Shown: positions 1 to 4,851 of the stretch, piece after piece
How the letters are laid out: every line of letters begins with the position of its first letter
Numbering within the stretch: position 1 is the stretch's first letter
Source: Planctomycetes bacterium GWF2_50_10
GTDB lineage: Bacteria; Planctomycetota; Phycisphaerae; Sedimentisphaerales; GWF2-50-10
NCBI GenBank assembly: GCA_001824635.1
Contig: MHYB01000030.1
Location: 331 to 6,356, forward strand
Reading direction: 5' to 3'
Length of the DNA: 6,026 nucleotides
Notes under the pieces: generated by a model
What the model saw: only the letters and a program-made list of their open reading frames with translations
The model's database searches: none
What the model was told of the DNA's origin: nothing
Made by a program: the position numbers and the translations under genes

Positions 1-276
1 CAAGCCATGATGGCCACCTGCCAAAAATGGTTTAGCGCCCCGCTCATAGAAAAGAACAGCCTCCTAAGCAAACAACTCGAACTCCGCGATACCGAAGCCG
101 CCACCGTACTGGTAGTAGTAACCCAAATCGACCCCAGACATAATATCGCCGAAAACTTCAAAGTCATCCAGACCACCTCAAAGATCAGATTCGCCAAACA
201 AAACAAAAAATGGCAAATCACCTCCGCCGAGATCCTGATGATCAACAACCAACCCATCCACTGGGGCCAGTTCTAA
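1..276 (+). CDS. Hypothetical protein, C-terminal part (possibly NTF2/SnoaL-like fold)
   Basis: The frame is open from the first base of the window and ends at TAA 274-276, so this is the last ~91 residues of a protein that starts outside. I do not recognise the family with certainty. The tail alternates charged and hydrophobic strands, with a 'KIRFAKQNKKWQITSAEI' segment. This resembles the final beta strands of NTF2/SnoaL/DUF4440-like proteins, where a '(R/K)..gkW+I...' strand is typical. Those domains are small binding or enzymatic cone-shaped folds, and nothing here identifies a ligand. The internal ATGs at 7 and 10 are not preceded by a good ribosome site, so I treat the gene as 5'-truncated by the window edge rather than starting there. 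A strong hairpin terminator follows 79 bp downstream, consistent with the end of a transcription unit. Coding status is fairly sure; the fold is a guess. Confidence 0.6.
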   Translation, partial: QAMMATCQKWFSAPLIEKNSLLSKQLELRDTEAATVLVVVTQIDPRHNIAENFKVIQTTSKIRFAKQNKKWQITSAEILMINNQPIHWGQF

Positions 277-354
277 ACCCCTCAGGCCAAGTGGCACGGT
301 CTAGCGCAGCTAGGCCGTATTCCTCACGCTCGACCCCGCCATTCCTCCGTTTAG

Positions 355-381
355 CCTCCAGGCTCGCCTGGAGGTTTCTTT
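355..381 (+). terminator. Rho-independent terminator after the first gene
   Basis: CCTCCAGG (355-362) pairs with CCTGGAGG (367-374) around the tetraloop CTCG. The G/C-rich 8-bp stem is followed directly by TTTCTTT (375-381). It lies 79 bp after the TAA of the partial plus-strand gene, which it probably terminates. Confidence 0.7.
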
Positions 382-406
382 CAGTCCCAGCAGCGAAAAT
401 CTGTTA

Positions 407-434
407 TAAACCCACGGTGACAGCCGTGGGTTTA
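407..434. repeat. 11-bp perfect palindrome (hairpin H1)
   Basis: TAAACCCACGG (407-417) is the exact reverse complement of CCGTGGGTTTA (424-434), with loop TGACAG. No T-run follows on either side, so it does not look like a terminator. It is the first of four palindromes in this gene-free interval and probably belongs to the same dispersed repeat family as 494-598. Confidence 0.7.
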
Positions 435-493
435 GGCCCACGCAAATACAAAAAACGCAAAGGCAAAAAACAAAATGAAACTTTTTCGTACCA

Positions 494-598
494 GCCCCGG
501 ACGGGGCGTAAGGGAGTAGCCCATAGCGAAGCTATGGGTTTATTAGATAACTACCCCTCTCCAAAGCCCCGGCAGGGGCGAAAGGCTTTAACCGCTAC
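494..598. repeat. REP/BIME-like palindrome cluster
   Basis: Three hairpins are arranged almost symmetrically. H2 is GCCCCG/CGGGGC (494-499 and 502-507). H3 is CCCATAGC-GAA-GCTATGGG (520-538). H4 is GCCCC-GGCA-GGGGC (566-579). H3 is immediately preceded by GTAG (516-519) and followed by CTAC (551-554), extending to AGGGAGTAG versus CTACCCCT. H2 and H4 are near copies of each other. Hairpins flanked by GTAG in alternating orientation are the hallmark of REP elements mobilised by RAYT (TnpA-REP) transposases. No RAYT gene is in the window. The stretch 277-621 has no other visible content. Confidence 0.55.
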
Positions 599-621
599 CC
601 ACACCGAATTTCTCCGCCCAT

Positions 622-648
622 AAAAAAACCGGGCACACAACCCGGCTT
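622..648 (-). terminator. Rho-independent terminator of the minus-strand gene remnant
   Basis: On the minus strand CCGGG (645-641) pairs with CCCGG (633-629). The stem extends by a G-T wobble and two A-T pairs, and the seven minus-strand T residues at 628-622 form part of the stem and the tail. It starts 21 bases after the stop of the remnant at 670-852. The wobble pair exists only in the minus-strand RNA, which favours that direction, although the plus strand also has a T-rich tail (647-654) and weak bidirectional use is possible. Confidence 0.7.
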
Positions 649-669
649 CTTTTTCTGCTCCCTCGTAGC

Positions 670-852
670 CTAAATTCCACCATGAATTATCCAGCGATCA
701 GGATGCATCTCGTCATCACCGCATCGCGCTTTGATCCCACCAAATATGCGAGTAGTTGCCTTTCCGTCCGCTCCTGTGAGTTCTACTTCACATTGCACAC
801 TGTAGCTGTGGCTTCCACATAGCGGAAAGTATGTTGCCGACGAACCTAGGAC
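670..852 (-). pseudogene. 3' remnant of an unrecognised gene, 5' part missing
   Basis: Reading the minus strand from 852, 60 codons stay open and end in TAG (672-670). The peptide includes TYFPLCGSHSYSVQCEVEL, then GADGKATTRIFGGI and ends DRWIIHGGI. It has a varied, protein-like composition and is followed by a good terminator. There is no ATG near the beginning: the frame runs backward into the copied tRNA-Asn segment (841-866) and meets TAG at 855-853. The simplest reading is the tail of a real gene whose front was removed or displaced by the recombination that placed the tRNA fragment here. I do not recognise the family; the Cys/His/Asp content is not diagnostic. It could also be a chance ORF, but the terminator and composition argue against that. 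Confidence 0.45.
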
Positions 853-866
853 CTAGCGGTTAACAG
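841..866 (-). repeat. Partial tRNA-Asn copy (26-bp direct repeat, putative att site)
   Basis: These 26 bases are identical to 2921-2946, inside the intact tRNA-Asn gene. On the minus strand they cover the anticodon loop (anticodon GTT at 864-862), the 3' anticodon stem, the variable region, the 5' T-stem and the first T-loop bases. Beyond 866 a weaker similarity to the tRNA anticodon/D-arm continues to about 880 (about 9-10 of 14-16 positions match). On the other side identity stops abruptly at 840, so the tRNA 3' end is absent. It is a non-functional tRNA fragment and a plausible attachment site. Confidence 0.75.
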
Positions 867-880
867 GCACTTGCGCTATC

Positions 881-920
881 AAAATCGCGAATTTTCCGTA
901 ACTCATTGTGCCACAGTGAG
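881..920. other. Two adjacent dyad-symmetric sites
   Basis: AAAAT (881-885) and ATTTT (891-895) flank a CGCGA centre. CTCATTGTG (902-910) and CACAGTGAG (912-920) form a nine-position dyad with one G-T position around a single base. The very short spacers suit protein-binding operators better than RNA hairpins. They lie between the tRNA fragment and the phased ATTGCA repeats. Confidence 0.4.
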
Positions 921-936
921 CTATATTCTTAGCCAA

Positions 937-994
937 ATTGCAAGCGAATTGAAAAAACCATTGCACTGCATTGCACCCCATTGCATTCATTGCG
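937..994 (+). repeat. Helically phased ATTGCA repeats
   Basis: ATTGCA begins at 937, 960, 970 and 980, with a variant ATTGCG at 989. The last four are spaced 10, 10 and 9 bp, one DNA turn apart, so they would present the same face to a bound protein. Such arrays occur as iterons, integrase arm sites or excisionase sites. Which applies here cannot be told from sequence alone. The array runs directly into the dyad at 992-1008. Confidence 0.55.
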
Positions 995-1008
995 CGTCAA
1001 TGACGCGC
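992..1008. other. 8-bp perfect dyad GCGCGTCA/TGACGCGC
   Basis: GCGCGTCA (992-999) and TGACGCGC (1001-1008) are exact reverse complements separated by one base. This is an operator-like site adjoining the ATTGCA array and the downstream AGAGTA repeats. Confidence 0.5.
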
Positions 1009-1013
1009 GCAGG

Positions 1014-1048
1014 AAGAGTAGAATACTCTCGGAAAAGAGTAGAGTACT
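1014..1048 (+). repeat. Two 14-bp tandem copies, 21 bp apart
   Basis: AAGAGTAGAATACT (1014-1027) and AAGAGTAGAGTACT (1035-1048) match at 13 of 14 positions, with starts exactly 21 bp (two helical turns) apart. The first copy is itself a dyad, AGAGTA-GAA-TACTCT (1015-1029). From 1049 to 1173 I see nothing beyond a short CGTTT/AAACG hairpin at 1116-1127 that could help end the protease transcript. Confidence 0.5.
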
Positions 1049-1173
1049 TCTAGGTTGACGTGGTACAGATAATGTTTGACATCAAATCTGGGGTGTAGGT
1101 TGGTAGGTGGAATGGCGTTTTTAAACGTCTAGTACCTGGCAAAAAGTCCATCGTCGCATCAGGCAGGCCGAAT

Positions 1174-2679
1174 CTATTGCCAATTATTTGAAAAGACACA
1201 GAAGTCGGCGAAATTTATTATGCCGTCTCCGCCAAAAGGCTCGATATCATAGGTGGATTCGTTGTCGAGCCAGAGTGACACAAAATTCGAGAAGTCCCTA
1301 AAATCTGTCGTACCATTTCCAGTGAAATCCCCGGTCCGCCTGTAGTACATAAGTGCTCCAAATGCATCAAGTGTACCCCAGCCATATTCGGAGTCCCAAC
1401 CGGCCAACCCGGCATCTTTCGCTGAATTTTCAAGACAGGCCCGAATCGCATCCGGTGAATTTGCGCCTTGAGAGGCCAAAAGTGCGGCAACGGCAGTTAC
1501 ATGAGGTGTTGCCATTGATGTGCCCTGGTACAAATAATAGCCCCAATCTGTAGGGGTATTGCCGAAAGTCTGCTGGAGAATGCCGTCTGCGTACCCATCT
1601 CCATTCTGATCAACGTTTACATCGCCTCCCGGTGCAGTAATATCCACATAGTTGCCCGTGTTTGAATAATATGAGCGTGTCCCATCAAAACGCACCGCTC
1701 CAACTGCGATACAATAAGCATCATAAGCAGCTGGATACGAAATAGGATTACCTTGCTGGTACTCATTGCCTGCGGCACAGACTACGGTGACACCATGATT
1801 ATAGGCGTATGCACAAGCATCGCGCAGTGTTATAGAGTTTGCACTTCCACCAAGACTCATGTTTATGACTTTAGCACCGTTATTTACAGCAAAATATATG
1901 CCCTCAGCAATATCGCTGTAAGTGCCGGTCCCTCTTCTATTAAGAACTCGAACCGGCATTATCGCACATAACGGAGCAATTCCGGCTGGCCCGACTCCAT
2001 TGTTAGTATTCTGCGCAATTGTGCCTGCCACATGTGTTCCATGGCCGTCCTCATCATTGGGGTGGGTATCATCATCAACGAAATCATAGCCAGGCAGAAA
2101 TCTTACATCGCTTAACTCAGGCGCCTGTTCAAATCTTTTACCATAGTTCTCAAATGCTATTCCGGTATCAATTACAGCAACGATCACATTGGGATCACCA
2201 ACGGTAATATCCCAGGCAAAGTTCACTCTTGTTCCACTATTTATGCTGCTATAAAAATTCCACTGAATATTCAAAAGTGGATCATTTGGGACGTAAGCGC
2301 AGTATGCAAAATAGTCTGGCTCAGCATATGCTACTTCATGATCTTTTCCTAAGTTTTGAGCAAATTGGGCAGGTGTAGTATCCTGTGGAACAGAAAGGCA
2401 ACTGAAGAGGCCTGTCTTGCTGGATTTTTTAATTGAGGAATTATGTTTGCTGACAATTCGATCAATTTCAGAGCTTCTCGCGTTATCTTTGAATCTCACG
2501 ATAATCTGGCTTGGTGAGTATTTTTCAGGTCCTATGTGACAAGTTGGTTTAATATGAAATTTGCCCGGCGCAGCTCCAAATGATAGCGAGGCCAACAAAA
2601 CAAGTTGAAACAGAGCTGAATAGTTGACTGTATTTAACGGGAAATTAGACTTAGTATTGTTAAAAAAATATTTACGCAT
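1174..2679 (-). CDS. Secreted subtilisin-family (S8) serine protease with dockerin-like tail
   Basis: This 501-residue extracellular endopeptidase has a complete catalytic set: Asp171 (VIDTG), His213 (DGHGTHVAG), oxyanion Asn305 (AAGN) and nucleophile Ser388 (GTSMATPH). The N-terminus is a Sec-type signal with an unusually long polar region and a hydrophobic core around residues 21-36. Residues ~52-125 look like an I9 propeptide (SQIIVRFK ... VAYAEPDY), which folds the enzyme and is then removed. The catalytic domain spans ~150-442. A D-x-N-x-D-G-type loop at 357-366 may bind calcium. The C-terminus (~449-501) holds two degenerate EF-hand-like repeats (GDFTGNGTTDF..F, then GGDGIINFADF..F..NW), as in many Phycisphaerae secreted proteins. 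The start is ATG 2679-2677, the only in-frame ATG before the signal; its ribosome site is weak. The gene is co-directional with the tRNA and visibly more AT-rich than the pseudopilin genes. It lies between the two 26-bp repeats. Confidence 0.95.
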   Translation of the reverse strand: MRKYFFNNTKSNFPLNTVNYSALFQLVLLASLSFGAAPGKFHIKPTCHIGPEKYSPSQIIVRFKDNARSSEIDRIVSKHNSSIKKSSKTGLFSCLSVPQDTTPAQFAQNLGKDHEVAYAEPDYFAYCAYVPNDPLLNIQWNFYSSINSGTRVNFAWDITVGDPNVIVAVIDTGIAFENYGKRFEQAPELSDVRFLPGYDFVDDDTHPNDEDGHGTHVAGTIAQNTNNGVGPAGIAPLCAIMPVRVLNRRGTGTYSDIAEGIYFAVNNGAKVINMSLGGSANSITLRDACAYAYNHGVTVVCAAGNEYQQGNPISYPAAYDAYCIAVGAVRFDGTRSYYSNTGNYVDITAPGGDVNVDQNGDGYADGILQQTFGNTPTDWGYYLYQGTSMATPHVTAVAALLASQGANSPDAIRACLENSAKDAGLAGWDSEYGWGTLDAFGALMYYRRTGDFTGNGTTDFRDFSNFVSLWLDNESTYDIEPFGGDGIINFADFCVFSNNWQ

Positions 2680-2723
2680 TCAAATCCAAATTGATGAATT
2701 CCATCCTGTTATAAGTTTGGAAT

Positions 2724-2734
2724 GAGATAATCTC
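2724..2734. promoter_or_regulatory. Dyad GAGAT-A-ATCTC at the predicted protease start site
   Basis: This perfect 5+1+5 palindrome lies just downstream of the -10 box, covering about +1 to +11. A protein bound there would block initiation, so it is a candidate operator. It is short and may be chance. Confidence 0.3.
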
Positions 2735-2740
2735 TTTCGT

Positions 2741-2769
2741 ATTATACACAACCAGGTACTAAAAAAGAA
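2741..2769 (-). promoter_or_regulatory. Sigma70-like promoter of the protease gene
   Basis: The minus strand has a perfect -10 TATAAT (2746-2741). At 17-bp spacing the -35 is weak (TTCTTT, 2769-2764), within a T-rich tract. Transcription would start near 2734, giving a leader of about 55 nt. Confidence 0.55.
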
Positions 2770-2904
2770 TGCATCATCCTGAAATTTCGGGTTTTTCTTA
2801 GTTACAGTGGCTTTGGGGGAATATAACAGAAACAGGGTGGCAGGGCAATTATCAGTATGGCGGCAAAAACAGAAGCATGGAAAATCTAAGATATTGGCGA
2901 AAAA

Positions 2905-2977
2905 CTCCCCGACTAGGATTCGAACCTAGGACCTAGCGGTTAACAGCCGCTCGCTCTACCGATTGAGCTATCGGGGA
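2905..2977 (-). tRNA. tRNA-Asn (anticodon GTT)
   Basis: This is a complete 73-nt cloverleaf on the minus strand. The acceptor stem TCCCCGA (2977-2971) pairs with TCGGGGA (2912-2906), and the discriminator base is G (2905). The D-stem is GCTC/GAGC. The anticodon stem AGCGG/CCGCT surrounds loop CTGTTAA, with anticodon GTT at 2944-2942. The T-stem CTAGG/CCTAG surrounds TTCGAAT. All stems are fully paired, so it should be functional. The 3' CCA is not encoded and must be added by nucleotidyltransferase. A T-run follows at once (2903-2899). Part of the gene is duplicated at 841-866. Confidence 0.97.
2921..2946 (-). repeat. 26-bp direct repeat inside tRNA-Asn (putative att site, second copy)
   Basis: This segment of the tRNA gene is identical to 841-866 in the same orientation. 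With that copy it brackets a unit of about 2,080 bp carrying the protease. The anticodon loop to T-loop region is a common crossover zone for tyrosine integrases that target tRNA genes. Confidence 0.7.
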
Positions 2978-2991
2978 ATAAACAGATGCAT

Positions 2992-3020
2992 TATTTTCCA
3001 CATTTTTTCATTTTTGTCAA
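2992..3020 (-). promoter_or_regulatory. Promoter of tRNA-Asn
   Basis: A perfect -35 TTGACA lies at 3020-3015 on the minus strand. At 17-bp spacing there is an AT-rich -10 (AAAATA, 2997-2992). The start would be near 2985, leaving a short leader before the mature 5' end at 2977. Confidence 0.55.
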
Positions 3021-3180
3021 GGCCTCCTTGCTGCAAAACCTGGAAAAACCGCTTCCGAGCTATTTTGCCCTGCTGCCGCGAGTACTAAGCCTTGTCGTTG
3101 CGGAAATGCTATATTTGCTGCAATAACTCCTATACTCGGTGCGTCTAGATACTAAAATTAAGATCGGAATGAGGACTGAA

Positions 3181-3813
3181 ATGCCATTTAAGACACAAAA
3201 AGCCTTTACATTAGTTGAATTGCTCGTGGTTATAAGCATAATAGGACTGCTATTGGCGATACTCATGCCTGCCTTGAACAAGGTACGCCAGATCGGCAAA
3301 CGTACCGTATGCAAGGCTAACCTCCACTCCGTGGCCCAGGCGTTTCGAATGTATCTCGACGACAATCGGCTGATCATGCCTCCCGCATGTGGATTCCCTG
3401 AGTTGCCATGGAATCCGGACAGCCCTGACCAACGGGCCTCGGGAAAAGTATCGATAGCGAGATATCTCGGCTCTTACCTGAGCGCCGCGCCGGCCGAGCT
3501 TAACAAAACCAAAACCGCTATCAAGGTTTTATGCTGCCCTGCCGACCTCAAAAACGGCGACCCAAAACACTACTTCAAAACGCAGGAATCAAGCTACGAC
3601 TACGCTGAACGCCGCGGCGGAAGGTCGATGAACAAGGCCTCATTCACGAAACATTCGCCCGAACGGGATGTTGAGATAATGTGGGATTACGAGTCCTGGC
3701 ATGGGAAAACACGAACCCGCACCACCGGCGAGAGGGAAACGACTATAGCAGATTTGGGCGCAGTAAATTACCTTTATTCAGACTGTCATGTCGGCAACAG
3801 AAACGGAGATTAA
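3181..3813 (+). CDS. Prepilin-type pseudopilin, planctomycete H-X9-DG-like family
   Basis: This 210-residue type II secretion/type IV pilus-like subunit would be inserted in the inner membrane and processed by prepilin peptidase. The leader MPFKTQKA is followed by FTLVE (residues 9-13, Glu at mature +5) and a hydrophobic helix to ~residue 31. A 'C-K-A-N-L..V..AF.MYLDDN' segment (44-62) and a Cys-Cys-Pro-Ala-Asp element (118-122) match the pattern of planctomycete DUF1559-like pseudopilins. The C-terminus 'NYLYSDCHVGN' (196-206) corresponds to their 'n.ly.DGHV' motif, with Cys replacing Gly. I chose ATG 3181 over GTG 3139 and ATG 3169 because GAGG (3171-3174) sits six bases upstream and the resulting leader has normal length. 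The cleavage-site residue is Ala instead of the usual Gly. The stop abuts the next ATG, implying one transcript. The 2978-3180 gap shows no convincing plus-strand promoter, only an isolated TATACT at 3131. Confidence 0.9.
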   Translation: MPFKTQKAFTLVELLVVISIIGLLLAILMPALNKVRQIGKRTVCKANLHSVAQAFRMYLDDNRLIMPPACGFPELPWNPDSPDQRASGKVSIARYLGSYLSAAPAELNKTKTAIKVLCCPADLKNGDPKHYFKTQESSYDYAERRGGRSMNKASFTKHSPERDVEIMWDYESWHGKTRTRTTGERETTIADLGAVNYLYSDCHVGNRNGD

Positions 3814-4329
3814 ATGAATATAAAAAACAAATGGTTTGCAGCGGCGGCAATAATTATCGTTATAGTGTCATCATCGCTTGTAGCATATTTTTACTCGTCT
3901 GGGCCCGATCCAGCTAAAATGACATCTGATCAAATTGCAAAATACATACAGTCAGAGGATTTTAATAGCCTCTCGCACGAACAAAGACGGGATTTTATGC
4001 ATCAGGCGATGGACAGCAGGGTTAACACCTACTACAGCTTGCCCCCCGACGAGCGAACCAAGTATCTCGATAAGGTTATCGACGATATGGCCGCCTTGCG
4101 CAGGCAGGGACCTCCGCCACAGATGAGAGATCGGATGCGGGACCCTAACTCATTGCGGAACCGTTTCCAAAATGCTTCCGCTGCCGACAGACGCGCAAGA
4201 AGAGAGACAAGAGACCCCGAACAGAGCTTCCGACAGAGACAATTTTTTCAAGCCATGCGAACGCGCATGGGGCAGCGGGGGATGCAAATGCCTCGCTTTG
4301 GCCCAGGCGGGGGCGGGGGGCCTCGGTAA
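3814..4329 (+). CDS. Single-pass membrane protein with Arg-rich, Gly-rich tail, unknown function
   Basis: This 171-residue protein is not one I recognise. A short cationic N-terminus is followed by one hydrophobic helix (residues ~8-28), with no prepilin FTLVE motif. Residues ~36-95 are helical and charged (MTSDQIAKYI..., LSHEQRRDFMHQAMDSR, LPPDERTKYLDKVIDDM). Residues ~100-160 are dominated by Arg, Asp and Gln (MRDRMRD, RRARRETRDPE). The end is a proline/glycine run, FGPGGGGGPR. The start is well supported: GGAG (3805-3808) lies five bases before ATG 3814, which directly follows the previous stop codon. Its place between two pseudopilin genes suggests a role in that apparatus, such as an assembly or scaffold factor, but this is inferred from context only. 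The helical '..L..eqR..f...' pattern recalls small periplasmic helical proteins (Spy/LTXXQ-like), without a decisive motif. Confidence 0.8.
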   Translation: MNIKNKWFAAAAIIIVIVSSSLVAYFYSSGPDPAKMTSDQIAKYIQSEDFNSLSHEQRRDFMHQAMDSRVNTYYSLPPDERTKYLDKVIDDMAALRRQGPPPQMRDRMRDPNSLRNRFQNASAADRRARRETRDPEQSFRQRQFFQAMRTRMGQRGMQMPRFGPGGGGGPR

Positions 4330-4336
4330 GCATACC

Positions 4337-4364
4337 GCACGGGCATTTGTTTAAGCAAGCGTGC
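4337..4364 (+). other. Intergenic hairpin in the pseudopilin cluster
   Basis: GCACG (4337-4341) pairs with CGTGC (4360-4364), and an inner TTG/CAA pairing is possible around TTTAAG. It fills the 54-bp gap between two co-directional genes and has no T-run, so RNA processing or differential expression is more plausible than termination. The stem is short. Confidence 0.25.
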
Positions 4365-4383
4365 CAAACTGCCGATATCCAAT

Positions 4384-4851
4384 ATGATGCGGTATGTTCT
4401 TCGAAAATCCGGATTTACGTTAGTTGAGGCCATGCTTGCGGCGGTGATTCTGTCAATCGCGGCTGCGGGGGTAATATTGCCATTTTCCAGCGGCGCGTCT
4501 CTTGAAACCGAAGGCGCCCGCCTGACGCTTGGTGCATCCCTGGCGTCACAAATCATGGATACCATAACGGCCAAGCCCCTTTTTGAACCCAATTCCGATA
4601 CCGCCGGTGACTATGATGACGTTTTAGACTACGACGGCTATTCCGAAGCAGAAGGGCAAATATACGACCCCTTTGGCACACTTATACAAGGCCCCGAATA
4701 CGCCTGCCTTTCCCGATCAGTAACTTGCGAATACATTGAACTGGGTTTTCAGGAAAGTCAAAAGCTGCCCGCAACATGCGGCAGGGTCATAGTTACCGTG
4801 TCATACAAGGGCCGAACTATTGCCCAATTAACAAGGCTGGTGTCAAAATGA
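4384..4851 (+). CDS. Prepilin-like minor pseudopilin, GspI/PilV type
   Basis: This is a 155-residue protein. The leader MMRYVLRKSG is cleaved before FTLVEA (11-16; Gly at -1, Glu at +5), followed by a hydrophobic helix to ~residue 35. The size, the 'LA..IM..I' helix after it (residues 53-61) and the position just before a GspJ-like gene fit a GspI/PilV-like minor pseudopilin, which caps the pseudopilus tip. A Tyr/Asp-rich stretch around 77-88 (DDVLDYDGYSE) resembles a motif recurrent in Phycisphaerae prepilin-like proteins. The C-terminus 'GRVIVTVSYKGRTIAQLTRLVSK' is a beta-hairpin as in minor pseudopilins. No good ribosome site precedes ATG 4384, and ATG 4387 would serve equally. The stop overlaps the next start as ATGA (4848-4851), indicating translational coupling. 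Confidence 0.87.
   Translation: MMRYVLRKSGFTLVEAMLAAVILSIAAAGVILPFSSGASLETEGARLTLGASLASQIMDTITAKPLFEPNSDTAGDYDDVLDYDGYSEAEGQIYDPFGTLIQGPEYACLSRSVTCEYIELGFQESQKLPATCGRVIVTVSYKGRTIAQLTRLVSK

Noticed and set aside
210..623. 137-aa plus-strand open frame after the first gene
   Set aside because: It overlaps the end of the first gene, runs through a terminator and four palindromes, and its peptide is low-complexity Pro/Arg/Lys. It is a by-product of the repeats.
660..867. Integron cassette with attC site near the gene remnant
   Set aside because: The motif at the stop (TTTAGGC) only loosely resembles the attC R' end (GTTRRRY), and no paired R'' or L-box palindrome is present.
937..994. CRISPR-like short repeats
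   Set aside because: The repeats are only 6 bp with ~4-bp gaps, far from CRISPR repeat and spacer lengths, and no cas gene is present.
871..1053. 60-aa plus-strand open frame starting at TTG
   Set aside because: Half of it is made of the ATTGCA and AGAGTA repeats, it has no ribosome site or ATG, and it begins next to the tRNA fragment. Binding-site DNA explains it better.
1130..2761. 10-bp inverted repeat TAGTACCTGG (1130-1139) / CCAGGTACTA (2752-2761) flanking the protease gene
   Set aside because: A dozen or more 10-bp inverted matches are expected by chance in 6 kb, and this pair does not extend. It is not evidence of transposon ends.
2778..2796. Terminator-like hairpin CCTGA-AATT-TCGGG followed by TTTTT on the plus strand
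   Set aside because: No plus-strand gene precedes it, and the stem is only five pairs including a G-T. It probably arises from AT-rich intergenic DNA.
3131..3136. TATACT as the -10 of a pseudopilin-cluster promoter
   Set aside because: No acceptable -35 occurs at 15-19 bp upstream, so the hexamer alone is insufficient.
4248..4592. 114-aa minus-strand frame across two pseudopilin-cluster genes
   Set aside because: It is antisense to two well-supported genes and the gap between them, with no start signal or recognisable motif.
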